Shown in pieces: positions 27,952 through 36,873 of a stretch of 59,613 bases of DNA. How positions within the stretch are numbered: the stretch's first letter is position 1; every line of letters starts with the position of its first letter. Source of the DNA: Clostridiales bacterium GWF2_38_85 (GTDB lineage: Bacteria > Bacillota > Clostridia > Oscillospirales > CAG-382); assembly GCA_001797275.1 (NCBI GenBank), contig MGOY01000037.1:1-59613 (forward strand). Reading direction: 5' to 3'. A program made the position numbers and the translations under genes. Below the pieces are notes generated by a model. That model made no database searches. It was not told where the DNA came from and was given only the letters and a program-made list of their open reading frames with translations.

Positions 27952-30075
27952 ATGACAAAAAACAAAACAAGCAGAAGTACGAAAATATTCCTGATGCTGA
28001 TGATACTTGTTTATATCCTGCAGCTTTCATCGTTTGGTTCGCTTGCGGTAATTCAGGAGAATATTTACGAGGTATCATATAGTCGTGCCTACCTTGCCGA
28101 TAACAGTGCTGCATATTCAACAATATATACGGCGCTTTCTGATTCTGCGTCGCAGATCGATGTGTCAAGCTATTCATTGACACGCGAAGAAGCAACAGAA
28201 TTATATTTTCGTATTCTTTATGAGGACCCGGACTTATTTTATGTGCAAACCTCTATTCAATATAGCTATAACCAGCATGATATTGTACAATATATTGTAC
28301 CGTCATATACAATGTCGGGAAGCGCTCTGACAATTGCAAAGCAAAGATATGCTACAGAGCTTGCGAATATAGTCGACAGTGTGAATGCGAGCTGGAGCGA
28401 TCTCGAAAAGGTCATGTATGTTAATGATTATTTTGCAATTAATTATAAATACGACTCAACACTAACCATTGCAGATGCTTATTCGTTGTTTATCGGAAAG
28501 ACCGGTGTCTGCCAGGCATACACCCTTGCATTTATCGCTGTAATGAACGAGCTTGGCATTCTTGTAACCTATGCTCTCAGCGAAGATATGAACCATACTT
28601 GGAATCTTGTTTCTGTCGGCGGTCAATGGTATCATATTGATGTTACCTGGAACGATCCAACCGGTGATATGCCGGGTAGAGCCGGACATGGCAACTTCCT
28701 GCTCAGCGACACAGCTATCCAGGCAACAAATCACCACGACTGGGTAGCTGATTATGACTGCACCTCGACAAAATACGATAATTATTTCTGGAAGGATGTC
28801 AATACACCGTTTATTAATAACAACGGTAGCTGGTATTATATAAAGAAGAGTGATTCTGCATTATACAGATATAATTTCAGTACAAACGCAAGTATGTCTG
28901 TGTTTACAATTCAAGAGAAGTGGCCTTCATTGTCTAACCCCGGTTCATATTGGGTTGGCTGTTTTTCAGGTCTCGGAACATATAACGATATTCTGTACTA
29001 CAACACAGCAACAAAGGTTTACGCATATAACCCTGCAAACGGTTCAACTTATGCAGTTTACACACATAACACTGAAAGTAATAATCTTTATTATATCACA
29101 ATAAGCGGAAGTACATTAACTTATTACCTTTATACCTCACCCAACAGCGCATCTGTCGGTTCGGGAGCGGTGAAGTTGGGCAGTGTAACAACCCAGTTTA
29201 CGATTACCTATAAGGTTGCCAGCTTGGTTTACAAAACCCAGACCTATATGGTTGGTGATACAGTTACTCCGCCGACAAATCCGCAAAAGTCGGGTTATGA
29301 TTTCACAGGGTGGAACCCTGTACTACCTTTAACAATGCCTGCAAACAATCTGACTGTTAGTGCAATGTTTACAGTTTCTATTTGCCAGCACACCTCGACA
29401 CATCAGGTCACAACAGCAGCAACCTGTACAACTAACGGGAAAATCGAAACAATTTGCGATGATTGTGGAGCAGTTATTTCCACAACTGTTATCCTCGCAA
29501 CAGGCCATACTCAGGGCAGCTGGATTACAACAAAACAGCCAACCTGCAGCGATTCGGGAACAAAAGTGCAGAAATGTACAGTCTGCGGTGTTGTTATTGC
29601 AACACAGACCATACCTGCGACCGGTGATCATACTTACGGCGACTGGGTTATTGTGAAGCAACCGACACAGACCGAAACAGGATTAAAACAAAAAACCTGT
29701 ACAGTCTGCGGCGATGTAATAAGTGAAGCAATCCCTAAACTTACAAGTAATGAAGAATCAGAAATTAATACATCCACTGTTGAAAATACATCTGGTTCAG
29801 AAGAATCGAGTATAAACGAAAATTCTGATACTGAATCACAAGATGATATCAGCTCGCAGAATGAATCGGAAATCATTAATGTTTCCGAGCAGCAATCAGA
29901 AACATCTGAGAATGGAAGCAATATATCATCAGAAGACAACAGCAATGAATACGAATCATATATTATAAACGATGATAATGACAATGAATTTAATTTTATG
30001 TATATTTTAATTATTATTGTTGTTTTGGGTATAATAATAACATTAGTTATTATCATAGTTAAGAAAATGAAATAA
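27952..30075 (+). CDS. Surface transglutaminase-like protein with Cys-pair repeats
   Basis: 707 residues from ATG 27952 (MTKNKTSRSTKIF); an upstream ATG at 27895 would add a non-conserved head. A signal-like helix spans about 12-34. The transglutaminase-like domain (about 60-285) has Cys (TGVCQAYT, ~187), His (MNHTWN, ~215) and Asp (HIDVTWND, ~229). Residues 420-475 are an InlB B-type repeat (YKTQTYMVGDTV, GYDFTGWNP). Three CxxC-bearing repeats follow (ETICDDCG, KCTVCGVV, TCTVCGDV), then an acidic Ser/Glu-rich stalk and a C-terminal membrane helix. Inferred role: cell-surface peptidase or cross-linker. Confidence 0.75.
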   Translation: MTKNKTSRSTKIFLMLMILVYILQLSSFGSLAVIQENIYEVSYSRAYLADNSAAYSTIYTALSDSASQIDVSSYSLTREEATELYFRILYEDPDLFYVQTSIQYSYNQHDIVQYIVPSYTMSGSALTIAKQRYATELANIVDSVNASWSDLEKVMYVNDYFAINYKYDSTLTIADAYSLFIGKTGVCQAYTLAFIAVMNELGILVTYALSEDMNHTWNLVSVGGQWYHIDVTWNDPTGDMPGRAGHGNFLLSDTAIQATNHHDWVADYDCTSTKYDNYFWKDVNTPFINNNGSWYYIKKSDSALYRYNFSTNASMSVFTIQEKWPSLSNPGSYWVGCFSGLGTYNDILYYNTATKVYAYNPANGSTYAVYTHNTESNNLYYITISGSTLTYYLYTSPNSASVGSGAVKLGSVTTQFTITYKVASLVYKTQTYMVGDTVTPPTNPQKSGYDFTGWNPVLPLTMPANNLTVSAMFTVSICQHTSTHQVTTAATCTTNGKIETICDDCGAVISTTVILATGHTQGSWITTKQPTCSDSGTKVQKCTVCGVVIATQTIPATGDHTYGDWVIVKQPTQTETGLKQKTCTVCGDVISEAIPKLTSNEESEINTSTVENTSGSEESSINENSDTESQDDISSQNESEIINVSEQQSETSENGSNISSEDNSNEYESYIINDDNDNEFNFMYILIIIVVLGIIITLVIIIVKKMK

Positions 30076-30108
30076 AACAGTATTTAAAAAATATATTTTA
30101 AAAAACTA

Positions 30109-30137
30109 TTGACAATCTACAATATTTAGTATATCAT
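30109..30137 (+). promoter_or_regulatory. Sigma-A promoter of the zinc-ribbon gene
   Basis: TTGACA (30109-30114), 17-base spacer, TATCAT (30132-30137). Confidence 0.6.
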
Positions 30138-30191
30138 TAGAATAGTGTCAGCCGACAAGGTTGACAGAATTAGAAAAAGAGGTATCTCCAA

Positions 30192-30473
30192 TTGTATCAA
30201 GACAAAAAACTCACATGTAAAGATTGCGGACAAGAATTTGTGTTCACAGTAAACGAGCAGAACTTCTACGCAGAAAAGGGTTTCACAAACGAACCCACAC
30301 GTTGCAAAGCTTGCCGCGATGCTAAGAAAAATAGCAGTGGCGGAAGATCTTCAGCACGTAAAGAAATGTTTGCAGCTACTTGTGCAAAGTGCGGCAAATC
30401 AACTCAAGTACCGTTCAAACCAAGCGGTGATCGTCCTGTTTATTGCAGTGACTGTTTCTCAAAACAAAGATAA
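30192..30473 (+). CDS. Small zinc-ribbon protein
   Basis: 93 residues, starting at TTG 30192 behind AGAGGT. Two zinc ribbons built from CxxC pairs are visible: CKDC (residues 9-12) with CKAC, and CAKC with CSDC near the end. This matches the small zinc-ribbon proteins common in clostridia (MYxDKxLxCKDCGxEF start). The basic middle (SSGGRSSARKE) suggests nucleic-acid contact. It has its own promoter and terminator. Biological role unknown. Confidence 0.75.
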   Translation: MYQDKKLTCKDCGQEFVFTVNEQNFYAEKGFTNEPTRCKACRDAKKNSSGGRSSARKEMFAATCAKCGKSTQVPFKPSGDRPVYCSDCFSKQR

Positions 30474-30510
30474 TTTTTACTAAAATAAAAAAATAATTTG
30501 TTGGTTAATT

Positions 30511-30538
30511 AAGTACGCCTCATAGGGCGTACTTTTTT
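30511..30538 (+). terminator. Terminator of the zinc-ribbon gene
   Basis: Stem AAGTACGC/GCGTACTT extended by C-G, loop about TCATAG, followed by TTTTTT. Confidence 0.9.
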
Positions 30539-30607
30539 GTCATATAAGAATTGAAATAGCTGAGGTTATGTGTTATAGTATCTTCACAAATGGATGTAAT
30601 ACTAATT

Positions 30608-30710
30608 ATATAAAACTAATAAATGAATTACTACAGCAACTTGAAAAATGCCTATACTTTTTGGCTTTTTTCAAATTAATAAAATCACAATTCATTTGTT
30701 AGTTTAATAT
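30608..30710 (-). mobile_element. MITE-like inverted-repeat element, copy B
   Basis: 103 bp, the reverse complement of copy A apart from about three substitutions. It keeps the long imperfect hairpin (TTGAAAAATGCC ... GGCTTTTTTCAA) and TA-rich ends. It bounds the decaying segment on the left. Confidence 0.88.
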
Positions 30711-30825
30711 AGAATAAAAAAGAGCACAGGATTATAATTTTTTGTGCTGGCTTGTTTATACAACAGCATATATCGTCAGACAAAGCAGAAGCAGGATTTA
30801 TCAGTTCTGCTGATATCAAAAACGC

Positions 30826-30854
30826 TTGACAACCAGGGAATAAGACTGTAAAAT
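30826..30854 (+). promoter_or_regulatory. Sigma-A promoter of the LysR gene
   Basis: TTGACA (30826-30831), 17-base spacer, TAAAAT (30849-30854). Confidence 0.7.
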
Positions 30855-30889
30855 GAAAGCATATTAAGCTTTGAAGGAGGGTGTTAATT

Positions 30890-31820
30890 ATGAACCTGTT
30901 ACATTTGAAATATGCCGTTGAGGTGGAAAAGACACGCTCAATAAATAAAGCAGCCGAGAACCTTTTTATGGGGCAGACTAACCTCAGCCGCGCAATAAAG
31001 GAGCTTGAGAATTCGCTCGGTATAACCATCTTCAAACGCACCTCAAAGGGTATCATCCCCCACTCCGCATGGTGAGGAGTTTCTTCAGTATGCGAAAAAA
31101 ATTCTCGCTCAGGTGGATGAGGTCGAAAATATGTTCAAAACCAATATGAGCGATAAACAGATCTTTTCGATATCGGTACCACGCGCCAGTTATATTGCAT
31201 GCGCATTTACCGAGTTTTCGAAGAAGTTTGACACAAAACGCCAGGCGGAAATATTCTACAAAGAAACCAACTCAATGCGTGCGATAACAAATATACTGCA
31301 GGCTGACTACAGGCTGGGAATCATTCGATACCAAACAACCTTCGAACAGTATTTCAAGACTCTGCTTCACGAAAAGGACCTTACAGCAGAGGTTCTGTAT
31401 GAATTTTCATACCTTGCACTTATGTCAAAAGACCACCCGCTTGCAGCGGAGGGAACAATCGAATTTACCGATCTGACATCGTATATCGAAATCGCGCACG
31501 CAGACCCTTATGTACCGTCGTTGCCGCTGATCGATGTTAAAAAGGCGGAGCTGTCCGAGTTTGTCGATAAACGTATTTTCGTGTTCGAGAGGGGCAGTCA
31601 GTTTGATCTGCTTACAAATGTTCCCGACACCTTCATGTGGGTTTCGCCCATCCCAAAGCGACTTCTGGAGCAATATAATCTGGTCGAACGCAAATGCCTG
31701 GCGAACAAAAAGAAGTATCGTGATGTGTTGATATATAAAAAGGGTTATCATTTCATCGAGCTTGACAGGTTGTTTATTGACAAAATACAAAAGGCAAAAG
31801 ACAAATTTGCCGTAAAATAA
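30890..31820 (+). pseudogene. LysR-type regulator, frameshifted
   Basis: ATG 30890 with a perfect AAGGAGG at 30874. The winged-helix start (MNLLHLKYAVEVEKTRSINK, then GQTNLSRAIKELENSLG) runs to KGIIPHSAW-stop at 31074. The expected continuation TPHGEEFLQYAKKILAQVDE is in the next frame and leads into an intact effector domain to 31820. The break is in a run of five Cs (31057-31061); four would restore the gene. A sequencing error is possible, but the neighbourhood is full of damage. An esterase gene follows 15 bp later and may have been its target or partner. Confidence 0.85.
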
Positions 31821-31835
31821 AAGGATGGATTATAT

Positions 31836-32606
31836 ATGGCTTTATTACATGTTAATTTCTTTTCAGAGGTTTTAGGTCAGTGTACAAACATGGAGGTTAT
31901 CCTACCGCAGCAAGCATTCGGTCAGATTGGAATCGAAAGCAAGGAGGGCGGCGACAGCTATCCTGTTCTGTACCTTTTGCATGGTATGAGCGACGACTGC
32001 ACAATTTGGGGAAGACGCACTTCGATCGAACGTTATGCATCAAGTCTGGGCATCGCTGTCGTTATGCCGTCCGCACATTTGTCATGGTACACAGATATGG
32101 TGTGTGGTGGCAACTATTTTAAGTTTTTTGCGGACGAGCTTCCCTCAATCTGTCGTGATTTCTTCCCGAAAATAAGCTCAAAGCGTGAAGATAATTTTGT
32201 TGCAGGTTTATCGATGGGTGGCTACGGAGCATTAAAGCTTGCATTCAGAAGACCTGAAAAATTTGCATTCGTTGGTGCGTTATCAGGTGCGTTTGATATC
32301 AAAGCGTTCGATTATTACCCGAAGCTCTGGGAGCAGATATTCGGCGGCATGGATAAAATAAATGGCAGTGAAAACGACCTGTTTCATCTTGCATCCGAAG
32401 TTAAAAAGTCAGGAAAGCAAATCCCTGAGTTTTATATGAGCTGCGGCAAGGATGACTATATATTTGCACATAGCGAGAAGATGGACAAGCATCTGACTGA
32501 TATCGGTATTGAACACACATATGGACGTTTCGAAGGTGCCCACACATGGGAATACTGGGATGAACATATACAGGATATACTTAAAAAGCTGCCTATAAAA
32601 CGATGA
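31836..32606 (+). CDS. Alpha/beta-hydrolase esterase (EstA/esterase D-like)
   Basis: 256 residues, no signal peptide. Nucleophile Ser ~126 in GLSMGGYGA, Asp ~207 in CGKDDY and His ~236 in GAHTWEYWD make a catalytic triad. VLYLLHGMSDD near 48 provides the oxyanion-hole HG. The family includes tributyrin esterases, S-formylglutathione hydrolases and acetyl esterases. The start is ATG 31836 after AAAGGATGG. It is the one intact gene between MITE copies B and C, behind the broken LysR gene. Confidence 0.85.
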   Translation: MALLHVNFFSEVLGQCTNMEVILPQQAFGQIGIESKEGGDSYPVLYLLHGMSDDCTIWGRRTSIERYASSLGIAVVMPSAHLSWYTDMVCGGNYFKFFADELPSICRDFFPKISSKREDNFVAGLSMGGYGALKLAFRRPEKFAFVGALSGAFDIKAFDYYPKLWEQIFGGMDKINGSENDLFHLASEVKKSGKQIPEFYMSCGKDDYIFAHSEKMDKHLTDIGIEHTYGRFEGAHTWEYWDEHIQDILKKLPIKR

Positions 32607-32642
32607 TAAAGTTTTATGATATATTTTGAGAGGAGTTTATAT

Positions 32643-32990
32643 ATGATAAATATTGAAGAGCTTTTTTATTAAAAAATTAAATCTATAATAAAACTGTGGG
32701 ATGAAGAAAATATTTATGCGATTTCATTCTTCGTCGAATCGAATGAAGAAAATGAATATAATGGATTTACAAATGTAACAGATTTCTTCATTAGTTATAA
32801 TACCGAAGCAGATTGCAATAATGCAAGCGAATATGATGAAGAACGCTGGAATTATGCTTTCTGGAGGCAAAATGAGCATGCTATTGTAAATACATATGAA
32901 AACGATGAAGGTGCTCAACAATTATTTCAGTGGTATCGAGAAAACGGCATTGAAAAAATAGGGTATGAAGACCTGCCGTATACTTGTTAA
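32643..32990 (+). pseudogene. DUF4303-like gene remnant
   Basis: ATG 32643 follows GAGAGGAG. After nine codons TAA (32670-32672) interrupts the frame, which then stays open for about 105 codons (IIKLWDEENIYAISFFVESN, then EYDEERWNYAFWRQNEH and LFQWYRENGIEKIGYED). The pattern fits the DUF4303 family. The remnant runs without a gap into AdhE sequence at about 32965-32970, so its 3' end is missing. Confidence 0.65.
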
Positions 32991-33420
32991 CACACCTTTA
33001 TCTCACGGCGGTATCGGTGACCTCTACAACTTCAAGCTCACTCCCTCGCTTACCTTGGGCTGCGGCTCGTGGGGCGGTAATTCTGTATCTGAAAATGTTG
33101 GTGTAAAACATCTACTCAATATAAAAACAGTGGCTGAGAGGAGAGAAAATATGTTGTGGTTTAGAACACCCGAAAAGGTTTATATCAAGAAGGGCTGTCT
33201 GCCTGTTGCACTTTCTGAGTTGAAGGATATAATGGGCAAGAAAAAAGTATTCATCGTAACCGACACCTTCCTCTACAACAATGGTTATACAAAATCAATC
33301 ACAGACAAACTTGACGAAATGGGTATCACCCACACAACCTTCTACAATGTCGCCCCCGATCCCACACTTGCCTGCGCAAAGGAAGGTGCTGCACAGATGG
33401 TATCGTTTGCTCCTGATTGT
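32965..33420 (+). pseudogene. adhE: Internal fragment of bifunctional acetaldehyde/alcohol dehydrogenase
   Basis: About 152 codons match the AdhE segment that links the aldehyde and alcohol dehydrogenase domains: KTCRILVNTP, GGIGDLYNFKLTPSLTLGCG, SWGGNSVSENVGVKHLLNIK, and GCLPVALSELKDIMGKKKVF into the iron-dependent domain start. It begins in mid-gene after the DUF4303 remnant and stops after FAPDC, just where the GGGS NAD-binding loop should follow. AdhE makes ethanol from acetyl-CoA. Both ends are missing, so no enzyme can be made. Confidence 0.9.
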
Positions 33421-33940
33421 CAAAAAAGGACGAAGCCAACGATATGGAGGTATTGTTGACTGTGTGCTGACATTTGAAGAGCTAACGAGGCTATTCGAAG
33501 TTAAAAAAATCACACTTGAACAAAGCAAAGACGAGACAGAGGCAAGCCGTGCACGTTTCTTCCCAACCACAGGCGGTATTCTCAAGACTATGCTCTGTAA
33601 CAACGACAACTATACTTATGTTGCGATTGATGGTGTCGAAAACTGCATATCAGCACTTAAGGATATCGAAAATGGCAACTTGAACGGCTGCTTTATCGAA
33701 ATGTCGACGTGTGTAGGCAGCTGCATCGGCGGACCGGTCATGGAGAAATATCATCGTTCACCGATCAGGGATTACAAAGAAATTTCTATATATTCAGGCA
33801 AAAAAGACTTTAATGTCGATTCACTGGCTGCTGATATATTGCACAAAAATTATCCTTACATTAACATCAACAAAGATATGCCCGACGAAAACGAAATCAG
33901 AACCGTACTCCTTCAGATGGGCAAAACAAAGCCCGAGCAT
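33421..33940 (+). pseudogene. Fragment of a sensory-type (group C-like) [FeFe]-hydrogenase gene
   Basis: The fragment begins at KKDEAND (after the GPC motif region), shifts frame once, then reads VDCVLTFEELTRLF, FFPTTGGILKTM and the H-cluster motif EMSTCVGSCIGGPVM. It ends at QMGKTKPEH, just before the expected CGACGY Fe-S motif. CVGSCIGGP without the usual GGxG and the CGACGY-type tail point to the group C (HydS-like) subclass. The 5' half is lost at the AdhE junction and the 3' end at the next junction. Confidence 0.8.
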
Positions 33941-33941
33941 T

Positions 33942-35107
33942 GCATGCGACGAATGCCCGGTGGGTGGTTATGAGATAACCGAGGCCTGCCGCGGTTGCAT
34001 TGCACACCGTTGCAAGGATTAGAGCAATCACATTCGACAGCCATCAAAAAGCTCATATTGATAAAACAAAATGTGTCGAATGCAGACTTTACGCAAAAGT
34101 TTGCCCATATAATGCAATAGCAAACCACAGACGTCCTTGTATAAATGCATGCAAAATTAATGCTATTTCGATGGATGAAAATCGGTCTGCAACCATAGAC
34201 AATAATAAATGCACATCCTGCGGTGCTTGTGTCTATCAATTCCCGTTTGGTGCAATTATGGACAAGTCGTTTATTCTCGATGTCATTGATCTGATAAGAA
34301 GAAGCGAAAACAATGAAAAATACAAAACATATGCAGTTGTCGCTCCGTCAATTTCCAGCCAGTTAACCTATGCAAAGCTCGGGCAGAGGTTGTCAGCGGT
34401 ATAAAAAAGCTCGGATTCTACCATGCAGTAGAAGCCGCGCTGGGTGCTGATATTGTTGCCTACAAAGAAGCAAAAGAACTGTCCGAAAAGGAATTTCTGA
34501 CCAGCTCCTGCTGCCCGGCGTTTGTTGATTACATAAACAAGCAATTTCCTACGATGAAAGAACACATCTCGCACAACCTTTCTCCTATGGCTGAAATTGC
34601 GAAGTATATTAAAGAAATAACTCCCGGTTCGAAGGTGGTGTTTATCGGTCCGTGTACAGAAAAAAAGCTGAGTTCCGCAAAGACAGTGTCAAGCCATATG
34701 TCGACAGCGTCATAACCTTTGAGGAATTACAGGCACTTTTCGACAGCAGAGATATAGACATAACCTCACTTGATGAAGATTTGCTTGATAACGCATCTTA
34801 TTACGGTAGAATTTTTGCACGCAGTGGCGGTCTTTCGGATGCTGTCAGGGAAGCGTTGATGGAACAGAAAATTGACTTTGAACTTAAGCCTGTCACCTGT
34901 GATGGAATCGAAGCCTGCAGGGTTGCGCTGCTTAAGGCATCAAAGAATGTGCTTGACGGCAACTTCATCAAAGGGATGGAATGCACAGGAGGATGTATCG
35001 GCGGAGCAGGTTGTCTGACACACGGTGAGAAGAATAAAACTGAGGTCGACAAATATGGAATGGAAGCCTACTATACTAAACTAACAAATGAATCAGGATA
35101 TTATTGA
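33942..35107 (+). pseudogene. Group B-type [FeFe]-hydrogenase, multiply broken
   Basis: It starts in mid-gene at ACDECPVGGYEITEACRGC. Ferredoxin-like clusters follow: CVECRLYAKVCP (second Cys replaced by Tyr) and CTSCGACVYQFP (last Cys replaced by Phe). H-cluster motifs TSCCPAF, GPCT.KK and ECTGGCIGGAGC remain recognisable. Frame breaks: about 5 codons lost near 34018, one G missing at 34381-34383 and one A missing at 34660-34666. The last codons (LTNESGYY) come from MITE copy C. It was once a soluble H2-evolving or sensing enzyme and is now dead. Confidence 0.88.
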
Positions 35108-35176
35108 TTTTGAAAAAACCGTACAGAAAAGGCTTTTTCAAAATCGCTAAGGTAATTCATTTATTAGTTATATATA
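35073..35176 (+). mobile_element. MITE-like inverted-repeat element, copy C
   Basis: About 103 bp in the same orientation as copy A. It has the end CTAACAAATGAAT, a perfect GATTTTGAAAAA/TTTTTCAAAATC inner stem and the closing TAATTCATTTATTAGTT. The interior differs from copies A and B, so it is a second subfamily. It lies across the 3' end of the hydrogenase remnant and supplies its stop codon. Confidence 0.85.
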
Positions 35177-35215
35177 GAAGAAAATTTCTGATGCAATCAG
35201 TGTCTTATAATGAAG

Positions 35216-36706
35216 CTATTGTTTCATAAGAGCTTTATTTTTATACATTTCCTTGTCAGCTTTTGAAAACACAGTATAAGCTGTGTCGGATTCATGCTTA
35301 TTATAAGATGCATAACCATATGCAATCTGGATTTTATCTGTTCTGTCTTTGTTCAGCTTGTTGAGCAAATCTTTTAATTTGACTAATGATTGTTCAACAG
35401 CATCAATTGAAGTATCGATGCAGATTACACAAAACTCATCACCACCTATGCGGTATGTTTTACCTTCTTTCAGAAATGATTCCTTAATTAGTTTTGCACA
35501 TTCGCAAAGTATCATATCCCCCAACCTATGACCGAATTCGTCGTTGAAAGCTTTTAGGTTGTTCAGATCAAATACACATATAATAGCGTTGTTTTTCCGA
35601 TTTGCGAGCTGATCGATTGCAGTATCAAAAGCTGTACGGTTTTTCACCTCTGTTTGCATATCATAGGTAAACTGCAGTTCGCGCAGAAAGATATAATATA
35701 ATAATAGACTGAGTGCAACACTGTTCCATATAAGAAGAAAATCAGAATTTAATATCTGTATCAGCATTGCAAATATAGGCGAGAATAAAATAACCAGGAA
35801 GATATATTTATCTCTTCTGTCGTAATCCTCTCGGCTTTTCAGCATAGCTATTATCATAAAAATATAATAAAGTATACTGATTATTGTCGGTATAAAAAAT
35901 AACTGACCTCTTGTATAAGTGTTTGCTGAATCCACATAAAAAATCCAACCGGTTGTATAACTTATTACACAGAGAAACAAATTAATATATAATGGCAGTG
36001 TAACAATAATTATAAGCAGGTTATTTGAACGTTGCCTATTATAGCAAAACAGTAACAATACATAAGGAACTGTAGGACAAAGTATGAAGCCGAGAATATT
36101 TACAACACGGTGGAGAACTACATCATTTACATTGCTTGATGTTAAATAATACTCGGCAATGACTTCGAGAACAAGAAGTATTATTGTTATTACTGAAACA
36201 GCAATATAATTTCTGCTTTTATATTTGTTTTCAATAATATGACGGCTTGCCATAATTATTGTAAAACAAAGAGCTATGATAGATAAAAGATTCATACCTG
36301 CATTTGTATTCATCCTTGCATAACCCCCTGAATGGATTTTACTATTATAACCTATATTATCATTCAAATGTAGAAAAATTGTGCCTATATTATAAAAACT
36401 ATCGAGAATTTTTAAATAATACAAAACAACAATTATTGAAATTTGTAATATCAATATCACTGAGATACCGATCATAAACCGCTTTTTTCGTGTTTTGTGA
36501 TGGATTATTAACATAGTCAGAAACATTGCAACAGAACCACAGAGAGAAACGAGAGCAAACAGCAGCTTTTCGGGGAGGATACGGTGTCTTTGAAAATGCT
36601 TCGCTGCAAGCTTGTCATACGCAGTGACAACAATCGAAATAGTTGATATGGCGATTAATACTATTTCTATAATAAACAGTAGGTAAAATTTTTCGAAAAA
36701 GTCCAT
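35216..36706 (-). CDS. DUF1294 / multi-TM / GGDEF diguanylate cyclase fusion
   Basis: 496 residues. Residues 1-110 carry the DUF1294 signature (AYDKLAAKHFQRHRILPEKL, then IHHKTRKKRFMIG) with three helices. Residues ~135-330 add about seven more helices. Residues ~335-496 are a GGDEF domain with RIGGDEF near 418; the FDLNNLKAFNDEFGHRLGD stretch is intact. No RxxD I-site precedes GGDEF. Likely product: c-di-GMP made in response to a membrane signal. A purine-rich stretch before an internal ATG (about 36314) could start a separate GGDEF protein, in which case the N-terminal part was a DUF1294 gene fused to it. The upstream start at 36706 lacks a clear ribosome binding site. Confidence 0.75.
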   Translation of the reverse strand: MDFFEKFYLLFIIEIVLIAISTISIVVTAYDKLAAKHFQRHRILPEKLLFALVSLCGSVAMFLTMLIIHHKTRKKRFMIGISVILILQISIIVVLYYLKILDSFYNIGTIFLHLNDNIGYNSKIHSGGYARMNTNAGMNLLSIIALCFTIIMASRHIIENKYKSRNYIAVSVITIILLVLEVIAEYYLTSSNVNDVVLHRVVNILGFILCPTVPYVLLLFCYNRQRSNNLLIIIVTLPLYINLFLCVISYTTGWIFYVDSANTYTRGQLFFIPTIISILYYIFMIIAMLKSREDYDRRDKYIFLVILFSPIFAMLIQILNSDFLLIWNSVALSLLLYYIFLRELQFTYDMQTEVKNRTAFDTAIDQLANRKNNAIICVFDLNNLKAFNDEFGHRLGDMILCECAKLIKESFLKEGKTYRIGGDEFCVICIDTSIDAVEQSLVKLKDLLNKLNKDRTDKIQIAYGYASYNKHESDTAYTVFSKADKEMYKNKALMKQ

Positions 36707-36829
36707 ACAGTAAAGATTTTTTCTCGAATTTTATCACTGTTTCTAAATAGAATTAGTATAAATAATATAAAAACTCTTTAAATTCTGATATAAACATGCT
36801 TACTTCTATCCCTTAATAATTTGGTATGA

Positions 36830-36862
36830 CGAACAACCAATGAATTTCTCATTGGTTGTTCG
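36830..36862. terminator. Hairpin downstream of the GH123-like gene
   Basis: Perfect 14-bp stem CGAACAACCAATGA / TCATTGGTTGTTCG with loop ATTTC. The T-run is weak on the minus side. It is 11 bases past the minus-strand stop. Confidence 0.65.
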
Positions 36863-36873
36863 TTTCTGCGTTT

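Noticed and set aside
30890-34666. Frameshifts in runs of C, G and A as pure sequencing error
   Set aside because: Three of the breaks are in homopolymers, which is suspicious. The same segment also has mid-gene junctions, missing codons and lost Fe-S cysteines, while very long genes elsewhere are open. Real decay is more likely, though error at single sites is not excluded.
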